Shown: positions 27,319 through 38,111, counted from the stretch's first letter. The stretch: DNA of 64,000 bases from Bernardetia sp. (GCA_020630575.1 JAHDBD010000020.1:26208-90207), one strand, 5' to 3'. The notes: generated by a model from the letters alone, not told the origin. Made by a program: numbers and translations.

Positions 27319-27430
27319 TTTATCACGGTTTATATGTAAGCTAGTTCAGACTTCCAGTTTTAACATCAAAACAGTATTTTATCAAATTCAACAATCTAGA
27401 AGACTGGTATACAAAAATAACTGTGATAAA
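27319..27430. mobile_element. MITE-like element, copy 2 (~112 bp)
   Basis: TTTATCACGG/CTGTGATAAA ends. Aligns along its length with 8301-8414, including TAGTTCAGAC and GACTGGTATACAAAAATAAC. It sits between the minus-strand SDR gene and the dynamin-like gene. Confidence 0.7.
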
Positions 27431-27451
27431 ATTTATTAAGTATTTTAAAAA

Positions 27452-29176
27452 CTAAATCAACTCATCTAAAATTTTCTCTAATTCTCTATCAATTGTTTCA
27501 TATTGATTTTTGAGTTCTAGGATTTGTTTTTGTTCCATTTCCATTAGCAAATCAAAATCTTTGAAGTTTGCATCGATTTGATTTTTTAGATTGGCAATGT
27601 AAGTAGAGAGTTTTAGATAAATTTCTTCTTTGAGAGCTTTTTTTCCTTGGCTAATCTGCTCTCTATATTTCTGCATAATCTTCTGTTTTTTGACCATTAC
27701 CGTAACGCCTGTAAAAAGTAGACCAACAGCCGTAATAATCCCACCTGTAATATCAAAAACTGCACCTTGTGTCAAGACTGTCAAAGCAACACCTACGATT
27801 GCCAATCCTCCACCTGCTGCAAAATCAGTTGCAAAACTAGTGTCTTTTGGAAACAAATCTTTATGAACAAAATTTTCAGTTTCTTTGGTAAACTCATGAA
27901 ATTCGGTTTGTAAATCTTGTAAAACTCTACTTCTACGGTCAGCAATATCTCCAAAAATAGCATGATTTTCTTTCAAAATTTTTGGACTATTATTGAGCTG
28001 TAAGTCAATCATTTTTGCCATTTGCTGAATAGTATCTGCAATAGCTGTAATTCCTTCCCCAAGTTTGTCGGTTAAGGTTTTGGTAAGATTGCGTTCCAAA
28101 TCTTGTGCTACACGCTCAAACCACACTTTTACAGATTCTTTATCTGAAAGCATTGATTTAAAAGATTTTCCTAACAAATTAATAGGATTTAATCCTTTAC
28201 TAATTTCTTGTTCGGTTTCTCGTGTGATATTTTCATAAGCACCCAAAATGTTTTCTATCAAAACATCGACTTGATACAACGATTTTTTTTCTTGGTCGTT
28301 GAGTGTTTTCTTTACTTCTAGTCTGAATTTACTATCTGCTTCAAGCTGTTTTTCTCTAAGACTTACCCCTTCTTTTATTCTTGAAAGAATGGTTTTTGAA
28401 GTATCAATATTATTTTTGAGCTTCAAAAGTGGAGCACGTCCTCCTGTTATATTGTCTTTTATGTATTCTCTTATTCCTGCAAAATTACTTTCTTCATGTT
28501 TTCCTTCTTGTTCTAATTTAGCAGAAACAGCAAAAATTTGAGGTTCTAATAATCCTTTTTTTTCTGCGTGTTTTCGTACTCCTTCAATATTTGTGTTTAA
28601 ATCAGTTTCATTTAATAAATCAGATTGTTGAAGAACAAAAATTATTTTCTTTCTCCAATCTTTATGAATAAAATCAAAAAAATCCCAACTAGATTGTCGA
28701 TATGGATTTTTAGCTTCAAAGACAAAAACAATCAAATCTGATGAAGGAATAAAATCTTCTGTAATTTTTTGGTGTCCTTCCGAAATAGCATTTGTACCTG
28801 GGGTATCAACAATAGCAATCTCTTTCAAAATCTCAACAGGTAAAAGAATCTTTTTCAGATGTGGATTCATTACCATAATTTGCTCTTCTTCGCCATACAA
28901 AATCTGCTGAACCGTATCTGTACAAGGATCTGGTGCAACTTTACAAATATCTTTTTCAGTTTCTAAAAGTGCATTGACAAAACTACTCTTTCCTGCTTTT
29001 ACTTCACCTACAACTACAAACATATAGGGTTCGTTGATGCGTTGACGCAGTTCACTAACCGTACTAGAAAGCTCCTTACTCTGAATATCTTGAGTGAGGT
29101 TATGTAGATTTTTTATAGTTTCATCTAAACGAAGACGAAATTTTTGAAGGCGTTTGTCTATAATGCGACTTTTCAT
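27452..29176 (-). CDS. Bacterial dynamin-like GTPase
   Basis: 574 residues. Dynamin-family proteins bind GTP and remodel or protect membranes. G1 is GEVKAGKSSF (57-66), G2 is a Thr near PCTDTVQQ, G3 is DTPGTN (124-129), and the G4 position reads LQQSDLL (about 182-188), a divergent but plausible specificity motif. Long coiled helices follow, and two hydrophobic segments (about 445-490, GGGLAIVGVALTVLT and GGIITAVGLLFTGVTV) would act as the membrane paddle. The lone gene is typical of one class; paired dynamins in this role are usually two adjacent genes, and no second one is here. Confidence 0.88.
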   Translation of the reverse strand: MKSRIIDKRLQKFRLRLDETIKNLHNLTQDIQSKELSSTVSELRQRINEPYMFVVVGEVKAGKSSFVNALLETEKDICKVAPDPCTDTVQQILYGEEEQIMVMNPHLKKILLPVEILKEIAIVDTPGTNAISEGHQKITEDFIPSSDLIVFVFEAKNPYRQSSWDFFDFIHKDWRKKIIFVLQQSDLLNETDLNTNIEGVRKHAEKKGLLEPQIFAVSAKLEQEGKHEESNFAGIREYIKDNITGGRAPLLKLKNNIDTSKTILSRIKEGVSLREKQLEADSKFRLEVKKTLNDQEKKSLYQVDVLIENILGAYENITRETEQEISKGLNPINLLGKSFKSMLSDKESVKVWFERVAQDLERNLTKTLTDKLGEGITAIADTIQQMAKMIDLQLNNSPKILKENHAIFGDIADRRSRVLQDLQTEFHEFTKETENFVHKDLFPKDTSFATDFAAGGGLAIVGVALTVLTQGAVFDITGGIITAVGLLFTGVTVMVKKQKIMQKYREQISQGKKALKEEIYLKLSTYIANLKNQIDANFKDFDLLMEMEQKQILELKNQYETIDRELEKILDELI

Positions 29177-29674
29177 TAGGCTTTCTTACTATTTTTAGAG
29201 ATTAAAAGAGAAAAATACATTAACAAACAGTCTGCTCGTTGTATTTTTTACGAAAGCTACTAAAAAAGATAGACAATACCATAGATTTGATTTAGTAATT
29301 AGGGCAAATGCATGAAAATAATGATAGTTTTATTTGTTTAGCTTAAAGGTTATTTTTGATTTAAATAAGAGTATTTGAATCAAAATAGCTTAGCTTACGT
29401 GTCCTTATTTTAGGATTTTTCTGCAAAACTTTTGTTTTTTTCTTATTTTGTAATAACTAGTTTCAGCATGATTGTTTTTACTTTGTTTAGTGGCGTAAAT
29501 TTTGGAATACATATGGGTTTAACAAATAGTCTATAAATTGGGTTTTGAAACTAATCCTTATTCATTAATTTGTTATATTTCAAGCTATTAGCATAAATTT
29601 AATCATTGTTGTCATTGTAAGAATATTTTTTTTGCTTCTTATTTTTATATAATTCATAACAAACAGTATTTATC
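29177..29674. other. Intergenic region between divergent genes
   Basis: About 500 AT-rich bases upstream of both the dynamin-like gene and the large T9SS gene. I see no repeat or convincing -7 box. Confidence 0.5.
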
Positions 29675-32600
29675 ATGAGAAAAATTTTATTATTTATTTT
29701 ATTTTGTCTGTACTTTGGATTTAGCTCTTTGAGCTATGGACAATTTTACCCTGGAGGCATGGGAGGAGGTGCTATGCCTTTTTGGTTTTTGCCTTCTCAA
29801 GCCTATACCACAGGAGTTTTTCCCTACCCAGTACCAACTAACGGAAATGATGTGCAGATTTGGATAGATAATGCCCTTGTTGTGGGAGGTTCTAATGATG
29901 CTACACCTGAAGCAAATCCTCCAAACTATAATAATACAGGTATTTATGGGAATGCATCTGTTTTATTTGATAGGGCTAATTCTGAATGGCTTACTATGGC
30001 AGATGACAACTCTATAAACGGTTCGATACATAATGAAAAGTTGATGTCTTTGGCTTTTAATACTAATGATGTTACTTTAGCGAGGCAAATGATTTTTGAA
30101 GAAGGAGGAACTACTAATGGAATGAGTATCTATCTTTTACAAGATGTTTTGTATGTAGCAATATGGAATTATGGAGCTGCTTGGGCAGACATTCCAGGAA
30201 GTACAGTATTTCCAGCTGGAGAAGATTATTTTCTTTTGACAGCTACTATTACCCCCAATACAGATTATTTAGTTACATTACTATATGATAATAATTATAC
30301 TAATACATTAAGAGGCTTTTTGAATGGAACACCAATGAGTATTTTAGATGGAGGTATTACAAGAACATCACTTCCTGTAGGGACTTTTGCAGCTCATGGT
30401 GGTGATATAGGAATTGGAGCTGTCAATGATAATACAAAAGTATATGATATAGTAGCAGGCAATGACGTTAATGTAAATTCAACAGGAGAATATTTTGATG
30501 GACGTATCGGAGAAATTACATATTATAATAATGGTTCGAATGTAGCTCGTAAGATAGTAGAAAATTATTTTTCTACTAAATATGCTTTTACACTAGCAAC
30601 AGATGATATGTTTCCTGAAAATCCTTCTTTTAGAAGTCAAATGATAGGAATAGGACAAGAAACAACAAACTTAACAGGAGATAGAATTTCTTCCAACATA
30701 CAAAGTAGTGGAGGCTTTTTTATTCAAAATATAGATTTTTTTAAAGATAATAGAGATTATGTATTTGTAGCTCATAACTCTGGTGTAGGAACAACGCCTT
30801 TGGGTGTAGGAGAATATTCAAATCGTCTTTGGTTGGTGGAAGTCACTGATGTAAATAATAATGACGGCAATTTGCGAGTGAGTTTTGATTTAGGAGGTTT
30901 GAGTCTTGCTTCTCCTGCTTGTGTAAATAGTGCTGATCAATACTACTTAAGAATCAATGGCGTAAATACTCGCCTTGGAGCAGGCACATATAATCCTGTT
31001 TCTCAAACAATTACTTTTATAGTTCCTGCTAGTGAGATAGATGGCGCACAAATTACTATTGGTGTAAATGATACTACTATACCTACTTCAGAAGCAGGTT
31101 TATGTAATAATGGTTGTGATGATGATGGAGACGGTTTAGTAGATTGTTATGATGGAGATTGTAATGGTAATTCTGCTACTCCAGATTCTACTTGTGATGA
31201 TTATTATTATGGACAAGTTCCACCAGACTGTGTTCTGCCTAACACGCCAGACCCAGATATTACAACTACTATCCAGTTTGAAACTGATGATATAGATTTT
31301 GAAGTAGAGCAACGTGGAGGTGTTTTTATTGGCGATGTTGTTCCTGATACATGGTCTGAATATGCAGCGAATGGAATTACAGGAGAAGAGGCTATCCATT
31401 CAGAAGTGGTCGCTAAAAACCCATACAATACACCTTATACAGCAGGTCCTAAAAATGGACAGGCTCGTAGTCCTTATATTTATATTTATTCAGGAGATGA
31501 TGGAAGATTGCTTCAGAGAATACCTACTCCTGTTACAAATAAATTTAGTATGCTTGCTCTAGCTGATGTGGATAGTGATGGTAATGGAGATATATTTGTT
31601 ACGGGCAATGATAGAAGAATATATCGCTTTGAGTTTGACCCAACTCTTCAATTATACGATATTGCTGTTCCAGCAGTTGGAACTCAACCTATTAATAATT
31701 GGGTAGCACAATCTTCTGTTTTGGTAGCTAATTCTGAAATGTCTCCTGCTCTAGCAGATTTTGACCAAAATGGAGTGCCAGAGGTATATGTTGGAAATTC
31801 CATTTATAATGCTGTTACACTAGCCAATTATATTGCACCAAATAATACTTTGAGTTCAGGAAATCATCCAAATGATAATACAGCAGCTTTTCCAGTAGCT
31901 TATGATGTTTTTTCTCCTTCTGATATTGTACCTGCTACTGGCGTTGCTTGTGGTGGAGATTGTCAGGGTTTAGAACTTGTTACAGGAAACAGAGTATATG
32001 CTGTAAACCTAACAGCAGGTACACTTACTTTACTTTCTTCTGCACCTGCTAATATTACTGATGGACGTGCAAGTGTGGCTGATATGGATAATGATGGACG
32101 TGTAGATGTGGTTACTTGTGGATATGATAACACAGGTACTGCTGCTGGAGCTATTTTTATTTGGAATCCACGCACACAAGCACAAATGGGCACAACTTTC
32201 AAATTAACAAATGGAGGACAAGTTACAACTATTGGTGGTCGTCCTAATCTAGCAGATATAGATGGAGATAGAATGCTAGAAATTGTAGTGGGAGGACGCA
32301 ATCGCCTTTATGCTATTGAAACAGATTCGGATGCAGATGGATTTTTTGGTCCTGCTCTTGCTTTGAAATGGGTAGGAATTACAGACGAAACTTCTGACCG
32401 TACAAGTGGCTCTACCTTTGATTTTAATGGAGACGGAATTTCAGAAGTAATTTATAGTGATGAAGCTGATGTAATTATCTTTAATGGAGCAACAGGAGCA
32501 GTAGTTGAGAGAGTCGTGTCTCTATCAGGTACTCGTAGTGAGTATCCAATTGTAGCAGATGTAGATAAGGATGGACTTTCTGAACTTATTGTAACTTCCC

Positions 32601-33847
32601 AAAACCAAAATGGACCAGATGATAATGCTATTGGTAGAGTAACTGTTTATGCCTCTGGTTCGGGTAGCCCTTGGGTTAGTTCTCGTCCTGTGTGGAATCA
32701 ACATACTTATCTTATTACTAATGTAGAAGATAATCTTACTATTCCTTCTAATCAACAGAATCATATACAACCAGGGTATGTAGCAGGTCCTCCTGCTCAA
32801 ACAGGTCCTCTAAATTCTTTTATAAGACAAGTATCTTCTTTTGATAAAGATAATAATTCGCTTACACCAACAGGAAATCTGGTAATAACAACTATTGATG
32901 CTACGCCTGCAAGTTCAGGTGGAGATGTAGATTACTCAAGCTGCTTACCTACTGGTGAAATTATTATTTCAGTTACAGTAACTAATGATGGAGATGCAAA
33001 CTTGCCTGCAAGTACACCAATTACATTTTATGATGAAAATCCATTTAGTTCTAATTCAAATATTTTGAATGTATTGACTTTAGGTATTGTATTAGCTCCT
33101 GGAGCAACACAAACTTTATCTTTTTCTATAAATGTAAATGGAGGTAATTTTAATATGTATGTATTGGGTAATATCGATGGAAATGCAAATCCGTTACCTC
33201 AATATGCAGTAGATGATACTGGTATATATGAAAATGGAGAGTGTGATTATAGCGATAATGGACAACCAACCTTTATAGATGAGTGTCTTCTTCCAGTAGA
33301 ACTTATTTCTCTCTATGCTGAAAATCTATCTAAAAAAGTAGTGGTTCACTGGGCAACAGCTACTGAGTTAGATAATGATTATTTCTTAGTAGAGCGTGCA
33401 GGAGAAGATTTACAGTTTAAAGCTATTGGAAAAGTAGTTGGTAAAGGAACAAGAAATGAGCGCACCGATTATTTATTTAATGATTATGAACCATTATTAG
33501 GAACTGCCTATTATAGACTTAAACAAGTAGATTATAATGGCAAATGGACTAATACAAAAGCTGTTTCGGTTACACGTACTACAAATAATCTTCCTCCAGC
33601 ACTTTATCCAAATCCAAATAAAGCTGGAAGAGAACTCTATATGCGTGGTTTTGTAGACGCTTCAATGATAAAACAACTCAGAATAATGAGCATTACAGGA
33701 CAAGAAGTAAGCTCTAACATAGAAGTAAAATCTGCATCTGACGGAATTGTTGTGATTAATTTACCAAAATCACTTTCAAAAGGAATTTATATTTTAAATA
33801 TAGCAACAGATTTTGGAGCAGAAAACTTCAAATTTGTGATAGAATAA
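29675..33847 (+). CDS. Large T9SS-secreted protein: LamG-like, Ca-binding, FG-GAP and CARDB domains
   Basis: 1390 residues. A signal peptide (about 1-22, ending SLSYGQ) is followed by a jelly-roll/LamG-like domain (to about 300), an Asp/Cys-rich Ca-binding motif (NNGCDDDGDGLVDCYDGDC, about 475-500), a run of FG-GAP/VCBS repeats (DVDSDGNGD, DFDQNGVPE, DMDNDGRVD, DIDGDRMLE, DFNGDGISE, DVDKDGLSE; about 625-975), a CARDB-like domain (about 1090-1190), a VELISLYAENL segment and a C-terminal sorting domain from YPNPNKAG (about 1310) to the end. It is expected to be exported and anchored to the cell surface by the T9SS. The likely role is adhesion or surface binding (inference). A strong terminator follows. 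Confidence 0.85.
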   Translation: MRKILLFILFCLYFGFSSLSYGQFYPGGMGGGAMPFWFLPSQAYTTGVFPYPVPTNGNDVQIWIDNALVVGGSNDATPEANPPNYNNTGIYGNASVLFDRANSEWLTMADDNSINGSIHNEKLMSLAFNTNDVTLARQMIFEEGGTTNGMSIYLLQDVLYVAIWNYGAAWADIPGSTVFPAGEDYFLLTATITPNTDYLVTLLYDNNYTNTLRGFLNGTPMSILDGGITRTSLPVGTFAAHGGDIGIGAVNDNTKVYDIVAGNDVNVNSTGEYFDGRIGEITYYNNGSNVARKIVENYFSTKYAFTLATDDMFPENPSFRSQMIGIGQETTNLTGDRISSNIQSSGGFFIQNIDFFKDNRDYVFVAHNSGVGTTPLGVGEYSNRLWLVEVTDVNNNDGNLRVSFDLGGLSLASPACVNSADQYYLRINGVNTRLGAGTYNPVSQTITFIVPASEIDGAQITIGVNDTTIPTSEAGLCNNGCDDDGDGLVDCYDGDCNGNSATPDSTCDDYYYGQVPPDCVLPNTPDPDITTTIQFETDDIDFEVEQRGGVFIGDVVPDTWSEYAANGITGEEAIHSEVVAKNPYNTPYTAGPKNGQARSPYIYIYSGDDGRLLQRIPTPVTNKFSMLALADVDSDGNGDIFVTGNDRRIYRFEFDPTLQLYDIAVPAVGTQPINNWVAQSSVLVANSEMSPALADFDQNGVPEVYVGNSIYNAVTLANYIAPNNTLSSGNHPNDNTAAFPVAYDVFSPSDIVPATGVACGGDCQGLELVTGNRVYAVNLTAGTLTLLSSAPANITDGRASVADMDNDGRVDVVTCGYDNTGTAAGAIFIWNPRTQAQMGTTFKLTNGGQVTTIGGRPNLADIDGDRMLEIVVGGRNRLYAIETDSDADGFFGPALALKWVGITDETSDRTSGSTFDFNGDGISEVIYSDEADVIIFNGATGAVVERVVSLSGTRSEYPIVADVDKDGLSELIVTSQNQNGPDDNAIGRVTVYASGSGSPWVSSRPVWNQHTYLITNVEDNLTIPSNQQNHIQPGYVAGPPAQTGPLNSFIRQVSSFDKDNNSLTPTGNLVITTIDATPASSGGDVDYSSCLPTGEIIISVTVTNDGDANLPASTPITFYDENPFSSNSNILNVLTLGIVLAPGATQTLSFSINVNGGNFNMYVLGNIDGNANPLPQYAVDDTGIYENGECDYSDNGQPTFIDECLLPVELISLYAENLSKKVVVHWATATELDNDYFLVERAGEDLQFKAIGKVVGKGTRNERTDYLFNDYEPLLGTAYYRLKQVDYNGKWTNTKAVSVTRTTNNLPPALYPNPNKAGRELYMRGFVDASMIKQLRIMSITGQEVSSNIEVKSASDGIVVINLPKSLSKGIYILNIATDFGAENFKFVIE

Positions 33848-33866
33848 AATTCAAAATTTAATTATC

Positions 33867-33901
33867 AAAAAAGCCTTTACAGATTTTGTAAAGGCTTTTT
33901 T
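33867..33901. terminator. Bidirectional intrinsic terminator
   Basis: AAAAAAGCCTTTACA / TTGTAAAGGCTTTTTT around a 4-base loop, with A and T runs. It separates the convergent T9SS gene and nuoC. Confidence 0.9.
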
Positions 33902-33933
33902 ATGCAATATTTTCTAAAATAGAAATCGTTATG

Positions 33934-34416
33934 CTAATAATCTACTTTTATTCCATGATAATTTTCTTGTGTTTTGTAATCTTTTCGAAGTGGAAAACCT
34001 TCCCAATCAGCAGGCATTAATAATCTTCTAAGGTCTGGATGATTTTCAAACTGAATTCCTATCATATCAAAGGCTTCTCTTTCATGCCAATCAGCAGCCT
34101 TCCAAATTGAAGTGAGGGAATCTACAACAAGATTTTTGCCTTCATGTGCTAACAAAATAGCTAAAGTAATAGAATGCTCAAACGGATAGGAATAGAGTTG
34201 ATAAATGACTTCAAAAGAATTTTCATTATCTAATGCTGTAATACAAACTAGGTTATCAAAATACAGCCTATCGTCAGTATGTAGAAAATGAGCAATTTCT
34301 AAGAGAGATTCTTTTTTTTCTATCAAAATACGAGGTTGTAGCGTTTCTGTATTCTGAACTGAAATAGAATCTTGAAATTTTTCTTGTAAAGTGCTTGCTA
34401 ATTCTTCAAAAATCAT
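33934..34416 (-). CDS. nuoC: NADH-quinone oxidoreductase subunit C, orphan
   Basis: 160 residues. The 30-kDa subunit signature is clear: [20 protein letters not shown] and [18 protein letters not shown] (about 110-147). Complex I pumps ions while oxidising NADH; this subunit sits in the peripheral arm. No other nuo gene is adjacent. It is the last gene of a minus-strand group with DUF2339 and an acidic protein. A 15-base gap to the DUF2339 gene suggests cotranscription. Whether it belongs to the main Complex I of the cell cannot be seen here. Confidence 0.93.
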   Translation of the reverse strand: MIFEELASTLQEKFQDSISVQNTETLQPRILIEKKESLLEIAHFLHTDDRLYFDNLVCITALDNENSFEVIYQLYSYPFEHSITLAILLAHEGKNLVVDSLTSIWKAADWHEREAFDMIGIQFENHPDLRRLLMPADWEGFPLRKDYKTQENYHGIKVDY

Positions 34417-34431
34417 AATTGAAACAATAAG

Positions 34432-37332
34432 TTATTCTTCTTCATCACTTTGTGAATCTTCCATTTTGTTGGGAGCTTTCTCTTGAGAAGGAGGGCGTTG
34501 TTGAGAAGTCGGACGAGGTGTTGGAGGTGGAGGCAAATCAGCTAATTCATCTCTTTCCTTTTTCTTGTCTTCTGCATCCATTTCTGAACCAATATTCCTG
34601 TTTGGATTTGGGTTCATTCTATTTTTAGTTTCATGGGTTGGTTGTCTCTCAGAAGAAATTCTTCCTGTTGGTTTTGGTCTAGGAGTTTCTGTTTCAGAAG
34701 TATTTTGATAAATTTCTTGTAATTCTCCTTCCATGACAATCTTTTTGAGTTGATTGTATTTCCAGCCAATACGCAACAAAATTGCACCAATAATAACAAA
34801 AGTAATAATTCCTTCGACTCTTCCCATTTGCCAAAAATCCCAAGCAAAAAACTTTAATAACAAGACAACAAATAAAATAAGGGCAAACAAACGCACTTCT
34901 TTTATTTTGTATTTCATTCCTAAAGTAATTGCTGTTACTGATAACAAAGCCCATAAAATAGGATAGCCAAACTGACTATTGGTTTGTAAAATAGCATCTT
35001 TTCCTTCTATTCCATCACCAATATCATAGAAAATCCAAACTACTGTATTGCGAAGCTCTAAAGATAAATAAGCCACTACAGCAAAGCATAAAATATAAAT
35101 TGTTGTTGCATAAACAACAGATTTTTCTCCATCCTCATAATAAACATCACGAGTAAGTAAAAGCAAACCAAAAAGAGTAATAAAAAGATTGAGATAATGT
35201 CCTAAGTATTGAGAAAGTGCGTTGCTATTGGTTAACCAGTGTGATTCTGCTGATTTTGTACGAATATGTTCTAAAAGCAAATCCATAGCTTGAGGTTGAA
35301 CTAATCCTAAATATACAAAAGCCATCAGAAAGACCATTCCTCCCATAATTTGCATTACTCCATTCCATTTTACTGTTTTGGCAAATTGCCACACACCAAC
35401 AGCATAAATGATATTGAAAAGTCCGATGAGAATAAGTCTAAAATCATTACTTCCAAAATTATTTGATTTATGAATAATGAGTTCTAAATTTCCTATCAAA
35501 AATAAAACAAGAAGCATAAAACCACCTAAAAAATTGGTATACATTCCTACTGTTATGAACCCAATATCTTCTTCTTCGTCTTCATCTTTTAATAGATAAA
35601 TAGAAAATGCAAGTCCGACCATCGTTAAAAGACTGCTCAGAACTGCACCATTTAATAAAAATCGCCTTGTCAAATCATTTTCATACGACCAGTATAAATC
35701 TAAAAACCAAACTACAATAGAAGCTCCAATCAAAAACATAGAAGCTGTTTTGAAAACGCTCATTTGTGAGCGAACACCTACCCAAATCAGTATTACACCT
35801 TCAAAAACAAAACAAATATTGATATATTCTTTGTCTACAATAAGTGGAATAGCGATGGTAAAAAATAAGATGGTATAGCCAACAACAGTATAAAAAAGTT
35901 TTACATCTGCACTATCTGACTTATAAAGAAGGTAAGAATAAATAGAGTTGAAGACTGCCAAACCAAAAATAAACACTCCTAAATAACCAAAGCTATCAAT
36001 TTGATAAAGCACATAAGAAATAATAATAACATAAGAAATCACATTTGCCAAAAGCATAGTATAATTAAATCCTTTCAAACGCTGTTTTGTACCCATACTA
36101 TAAACTACATTCATTAAGAAAAATGTAACATAATAGAGAGTAGAAAATACAAGAGCTGTAAGCGCATTATTTCCGACATTAAAATCAGCCAAAAATACCC
36201 AAACATCAAAAAGAAATAAAGAAGCTATAAAAGTAAAAACATTAATATTACCCCATTCCTTTCGATGTGCAATACCTAAAGCAATGATATTTAATAATAA
36301 AAGATAAGTAAAAAGGGCAAAATAATTAGTCGATTCAAAGCCTACAACAACAAAAGCAGTAACATATCCACCCACAATAGAAATTAAGGCAAGTGTTTTC
36401 CGATTATGTGCAATAGCTAAAATAACAGCTATCAATGTGATTAGTAAGTTTATTGCATACGCCCAAATCTGACTACCAACCGAATAATATTCAAAAAGCA
36501 AGCTGGCTGAATAATATAAGATTATCATTCCACCTACCAAGTAAGTTGCACTCAAACTTTTGCTGCTATTTCTCTGACGATGTGAAAGTGCCAAAAGAAT
36601 TCCTCCTACCGAAAACCCAATAAATAGCTGTCCTATATTTCCAATAAAACCAGCATCAATACCAAAATTGATAAGCATAATGATACCCAAAATAAGCATT
36701 CCAATACCTATTTTGTTGAGTAAATTCTCTCCTAAGTATTCTTCTAATCCTTTCTTACTTTGGCTATAAATATTTTCTAATGCACGAGTTTGGTTTTGTA
36801 ATGTGACTCCTTTAGGTTGGTAACGAGAATCAGGCTGACTTTGTCTTTGTTGTGGCTCTCCTTCTTCATCTTCTCCAAAAACTTTTAGATATACTTTTCG
36901 TCCTCTACCTACCATATCGCCTGTTTGGCGTGGTGCTTCTCGTGTTCCTTTATATTCTTTTATTTTATTTTTATAAATACGTTGTGCCAGCTCATCATCT
37001 TCAATGGTAAGGTCACTCATCTGACTAAGATGATGATAAATAGGGTCTTTCTTTACATTTTCTTCATAATCTTTATCAAAACGACGTAAATAAGAACGAG
37101 TTTCCTGTATTTCTTCTCTAAATCCTTCAGCAACTTTCAATAAATCACTAGCTTCACTATCTTTATTTTGAGTAGAAGATTGTGAAGTATATCTTTTGGG
37201 AACAAGATTTTTTGGAAGTTGATTTAACTTCTCGTCAAATTTTTGATTGGGAAATTTTTCGTTTTCTTCTTCAAAATTATCTTGTCTTTTTTTGGAATTA
37301 TCAGGATTTTTAGGATTGTTTTTTTCGTTCAT
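34432..37332 (-). CDS. DUF2339 multi-pass membrane protein
   Basis: 966 residues. A charged, disordered-looking N-terminus (1-200, with KKRQDNFEEENEKFPNQ) leads into about 20 or more hydrophobic helices (about 205-880), then a low-complexity Pro/Thr/Glu-rich tail (RPTSQQRPPSQEKAP, DSQSDEEE). This is the DUF2339 layout; function unknown. Its stop codon is 15 bases before the nuoC start. Confidence 0.87.
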   Translation of the reverse strand: MNEKNNPKNPDNSKKRQDNFEEENEKFPNQKFDEKLNQLPKNLVPKRYTSQSSTQNKDSEASDLLKVAEGFREEIQETRSYLRRFDKDYEENVKKDPIYHHLSQMSDLTIEDDELAQRIYKNKIKEYKGTREAPRQTGDMVGRGRKVYLKVFGEDEEGEPQQRQSQPDSRYQPKGVTLQNQTRALENIYSQSKKGLEEYLGENLLNKIGIGMLILGIIMLINFGIDAGFIGNIGQLFIGFSVGGILLALSHRQRNSSKSLSATYLVGGMIILYYSASLLFEYYSVGSQIWAYAINLLITLIAVILAIAHNRKTLALISIVGGYVTAFVVVGFESTNYFALFTYLLLLNIIALGIAHRKEWGNINVFTFIASLFLFDVWVFLADFNVGNNALTALVFSTLYYVTFFLMNVVYSMGTKQRLKGFNYTMLLANVISYVIIISYVLYQIDSFGYLGVFIFGLAVFNSIYSYLLYKSDSADVKLFYTVVGYTILFFTIAIPLIVDKEYINICFVFEGVILIWVGVRSQMSVFKTASMFLIGASIVVWFLDLYWSYENDLTRRFLLNGAVLSSLLTMVGLAFSIYLLKDEDEEEDIGFITVGMYTNFLGGFMLLVLFLIGNLELIIHKSNNFGSNDFRLILIGLFNIIYAVGVWQFAKTVKWNGVMQIMGGMVFLMAFVYLGLVQPQAMDLLLEHIRTKSAESHWLTNSNALSQYLGHYLNLFITLFGLLLLTRDVYYEDGEKSVVYATTIYILCFAVVAYLSLELRNTVVWIFYDIGDGIEGKDAILQTNSQFGYPILWALLSVTAITLGMKYKIKEVRLFALILFVVLLLKFFAWDFWQMGRVEGIITFVIIGAILLRIGWKYNQLKKIVMEGELQEIYQNTSETETPRPKPTGRISSERQPTHETKNRMNPNPNRNIGSEMDAEDKKKERDELADLPPPPTPRPTSQQRPPSQEKAPNKMEDSQSDEEE

Positions 37333-37419
37333 ACTATTTTCAATTATGAATTAAAAATTACGAATTACGATGCTTTATAATTTAGAACATAACATAATCC
37401 GTAATTCATAATTAAATTA

Positions 37420-37857
37420 TTATTTTACAGAACTTTCTTCAGGTTGTCTCCAAAGTTCGCTTACTTCTTTTTTGTCTAAAACGAGCAAAAGACGAACAGG
37501 GTTAGGAATAAAAACCAAGCGAGCATCCATTTTTGGAGCTTTTTGTACTTCAAACTGCACTGCATCTTGTGGTTTAAAACTATACTGCTGTCCGTGTTCG
37601 GTTTCCTCTAAAGGAGAATAATTACGAGCAATATAAGCAATAGGAGAAAGGACATCTAAACTTGGGCTATGTTGTTCATACAAATCTTCCAAAATATCTT
37701 CTAAATACTCACCATAGTTTTCTAAGAAATCATCTTCAAATTCGTGTAATTTTTCTTCTGCATCGTCATAAGTTTCGTCGTTATAATCCATATCGGCGAG
37801 CATGCTTTTCTGTTGAATGATAGTTTCTAGGTCTTTGTTAAGGGCATTAAAATCCAT
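37420..37857 (-). CDS. Acidic hypothetical protein
   Basis: 145 residues with no signal peptide. The N-terminal half is strongly acidic and helical (DMDYNDETYDDAEEKLHEFE, then DDFLENYGEYLEDILEDLYE) and the C-terminal half is a short beta-like region (MDARLVFIPNPVRLLLVLDKKEV). I do not recognise the family. It begins the minus-strand group 37857-33934 with DUF2339 and nuoC. Confidence 0.7.
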   Translation of the reverse strand: MDFNALNKDLETIIQQKSMLADMDYNDETYDDAEEKLHEFEDDFLENYGEYLEDILEDLYEQHSPSLDVLSPIAYIARNYSPLEETEHGQQYSFKPQDAVQFEVQKAPKMDARLVFIPNPVRLLLVLDKKEVSELWRQPEESSVK

Positions 37858-38111
37858 ACTGATAATTACTGATTTAATTTTTAATAAATAATAAAATGAT
37901 ACATTTTTCTGTAAAATATTGAATGTATCAGTTTCTTGAATTACTTATAATAAGTTTTTTACCAAAAAATAGTTTTATAAATTTACCTATAAGCTGGCTA
38001 AATTAATTTTCTAATTTACGAATATTTTATAATGAAAACAATTTATAAAAATATCTAAAAGCTAAATTTATAAAATAATTTATAAAACACATTTTTTTAT
38101 ACTACAAATCA

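Noticed and set aside
23915..29176. Possible defence or toxin-antitoxin locus around the dynamin-like gene
   Set aside because: The dynamin-like GTPase is a single gene with ordinary neighbours (SDR, DUF1569-like, RluA, coaD); there is no paired dynamin, nuclease, or reverse transcriptase.
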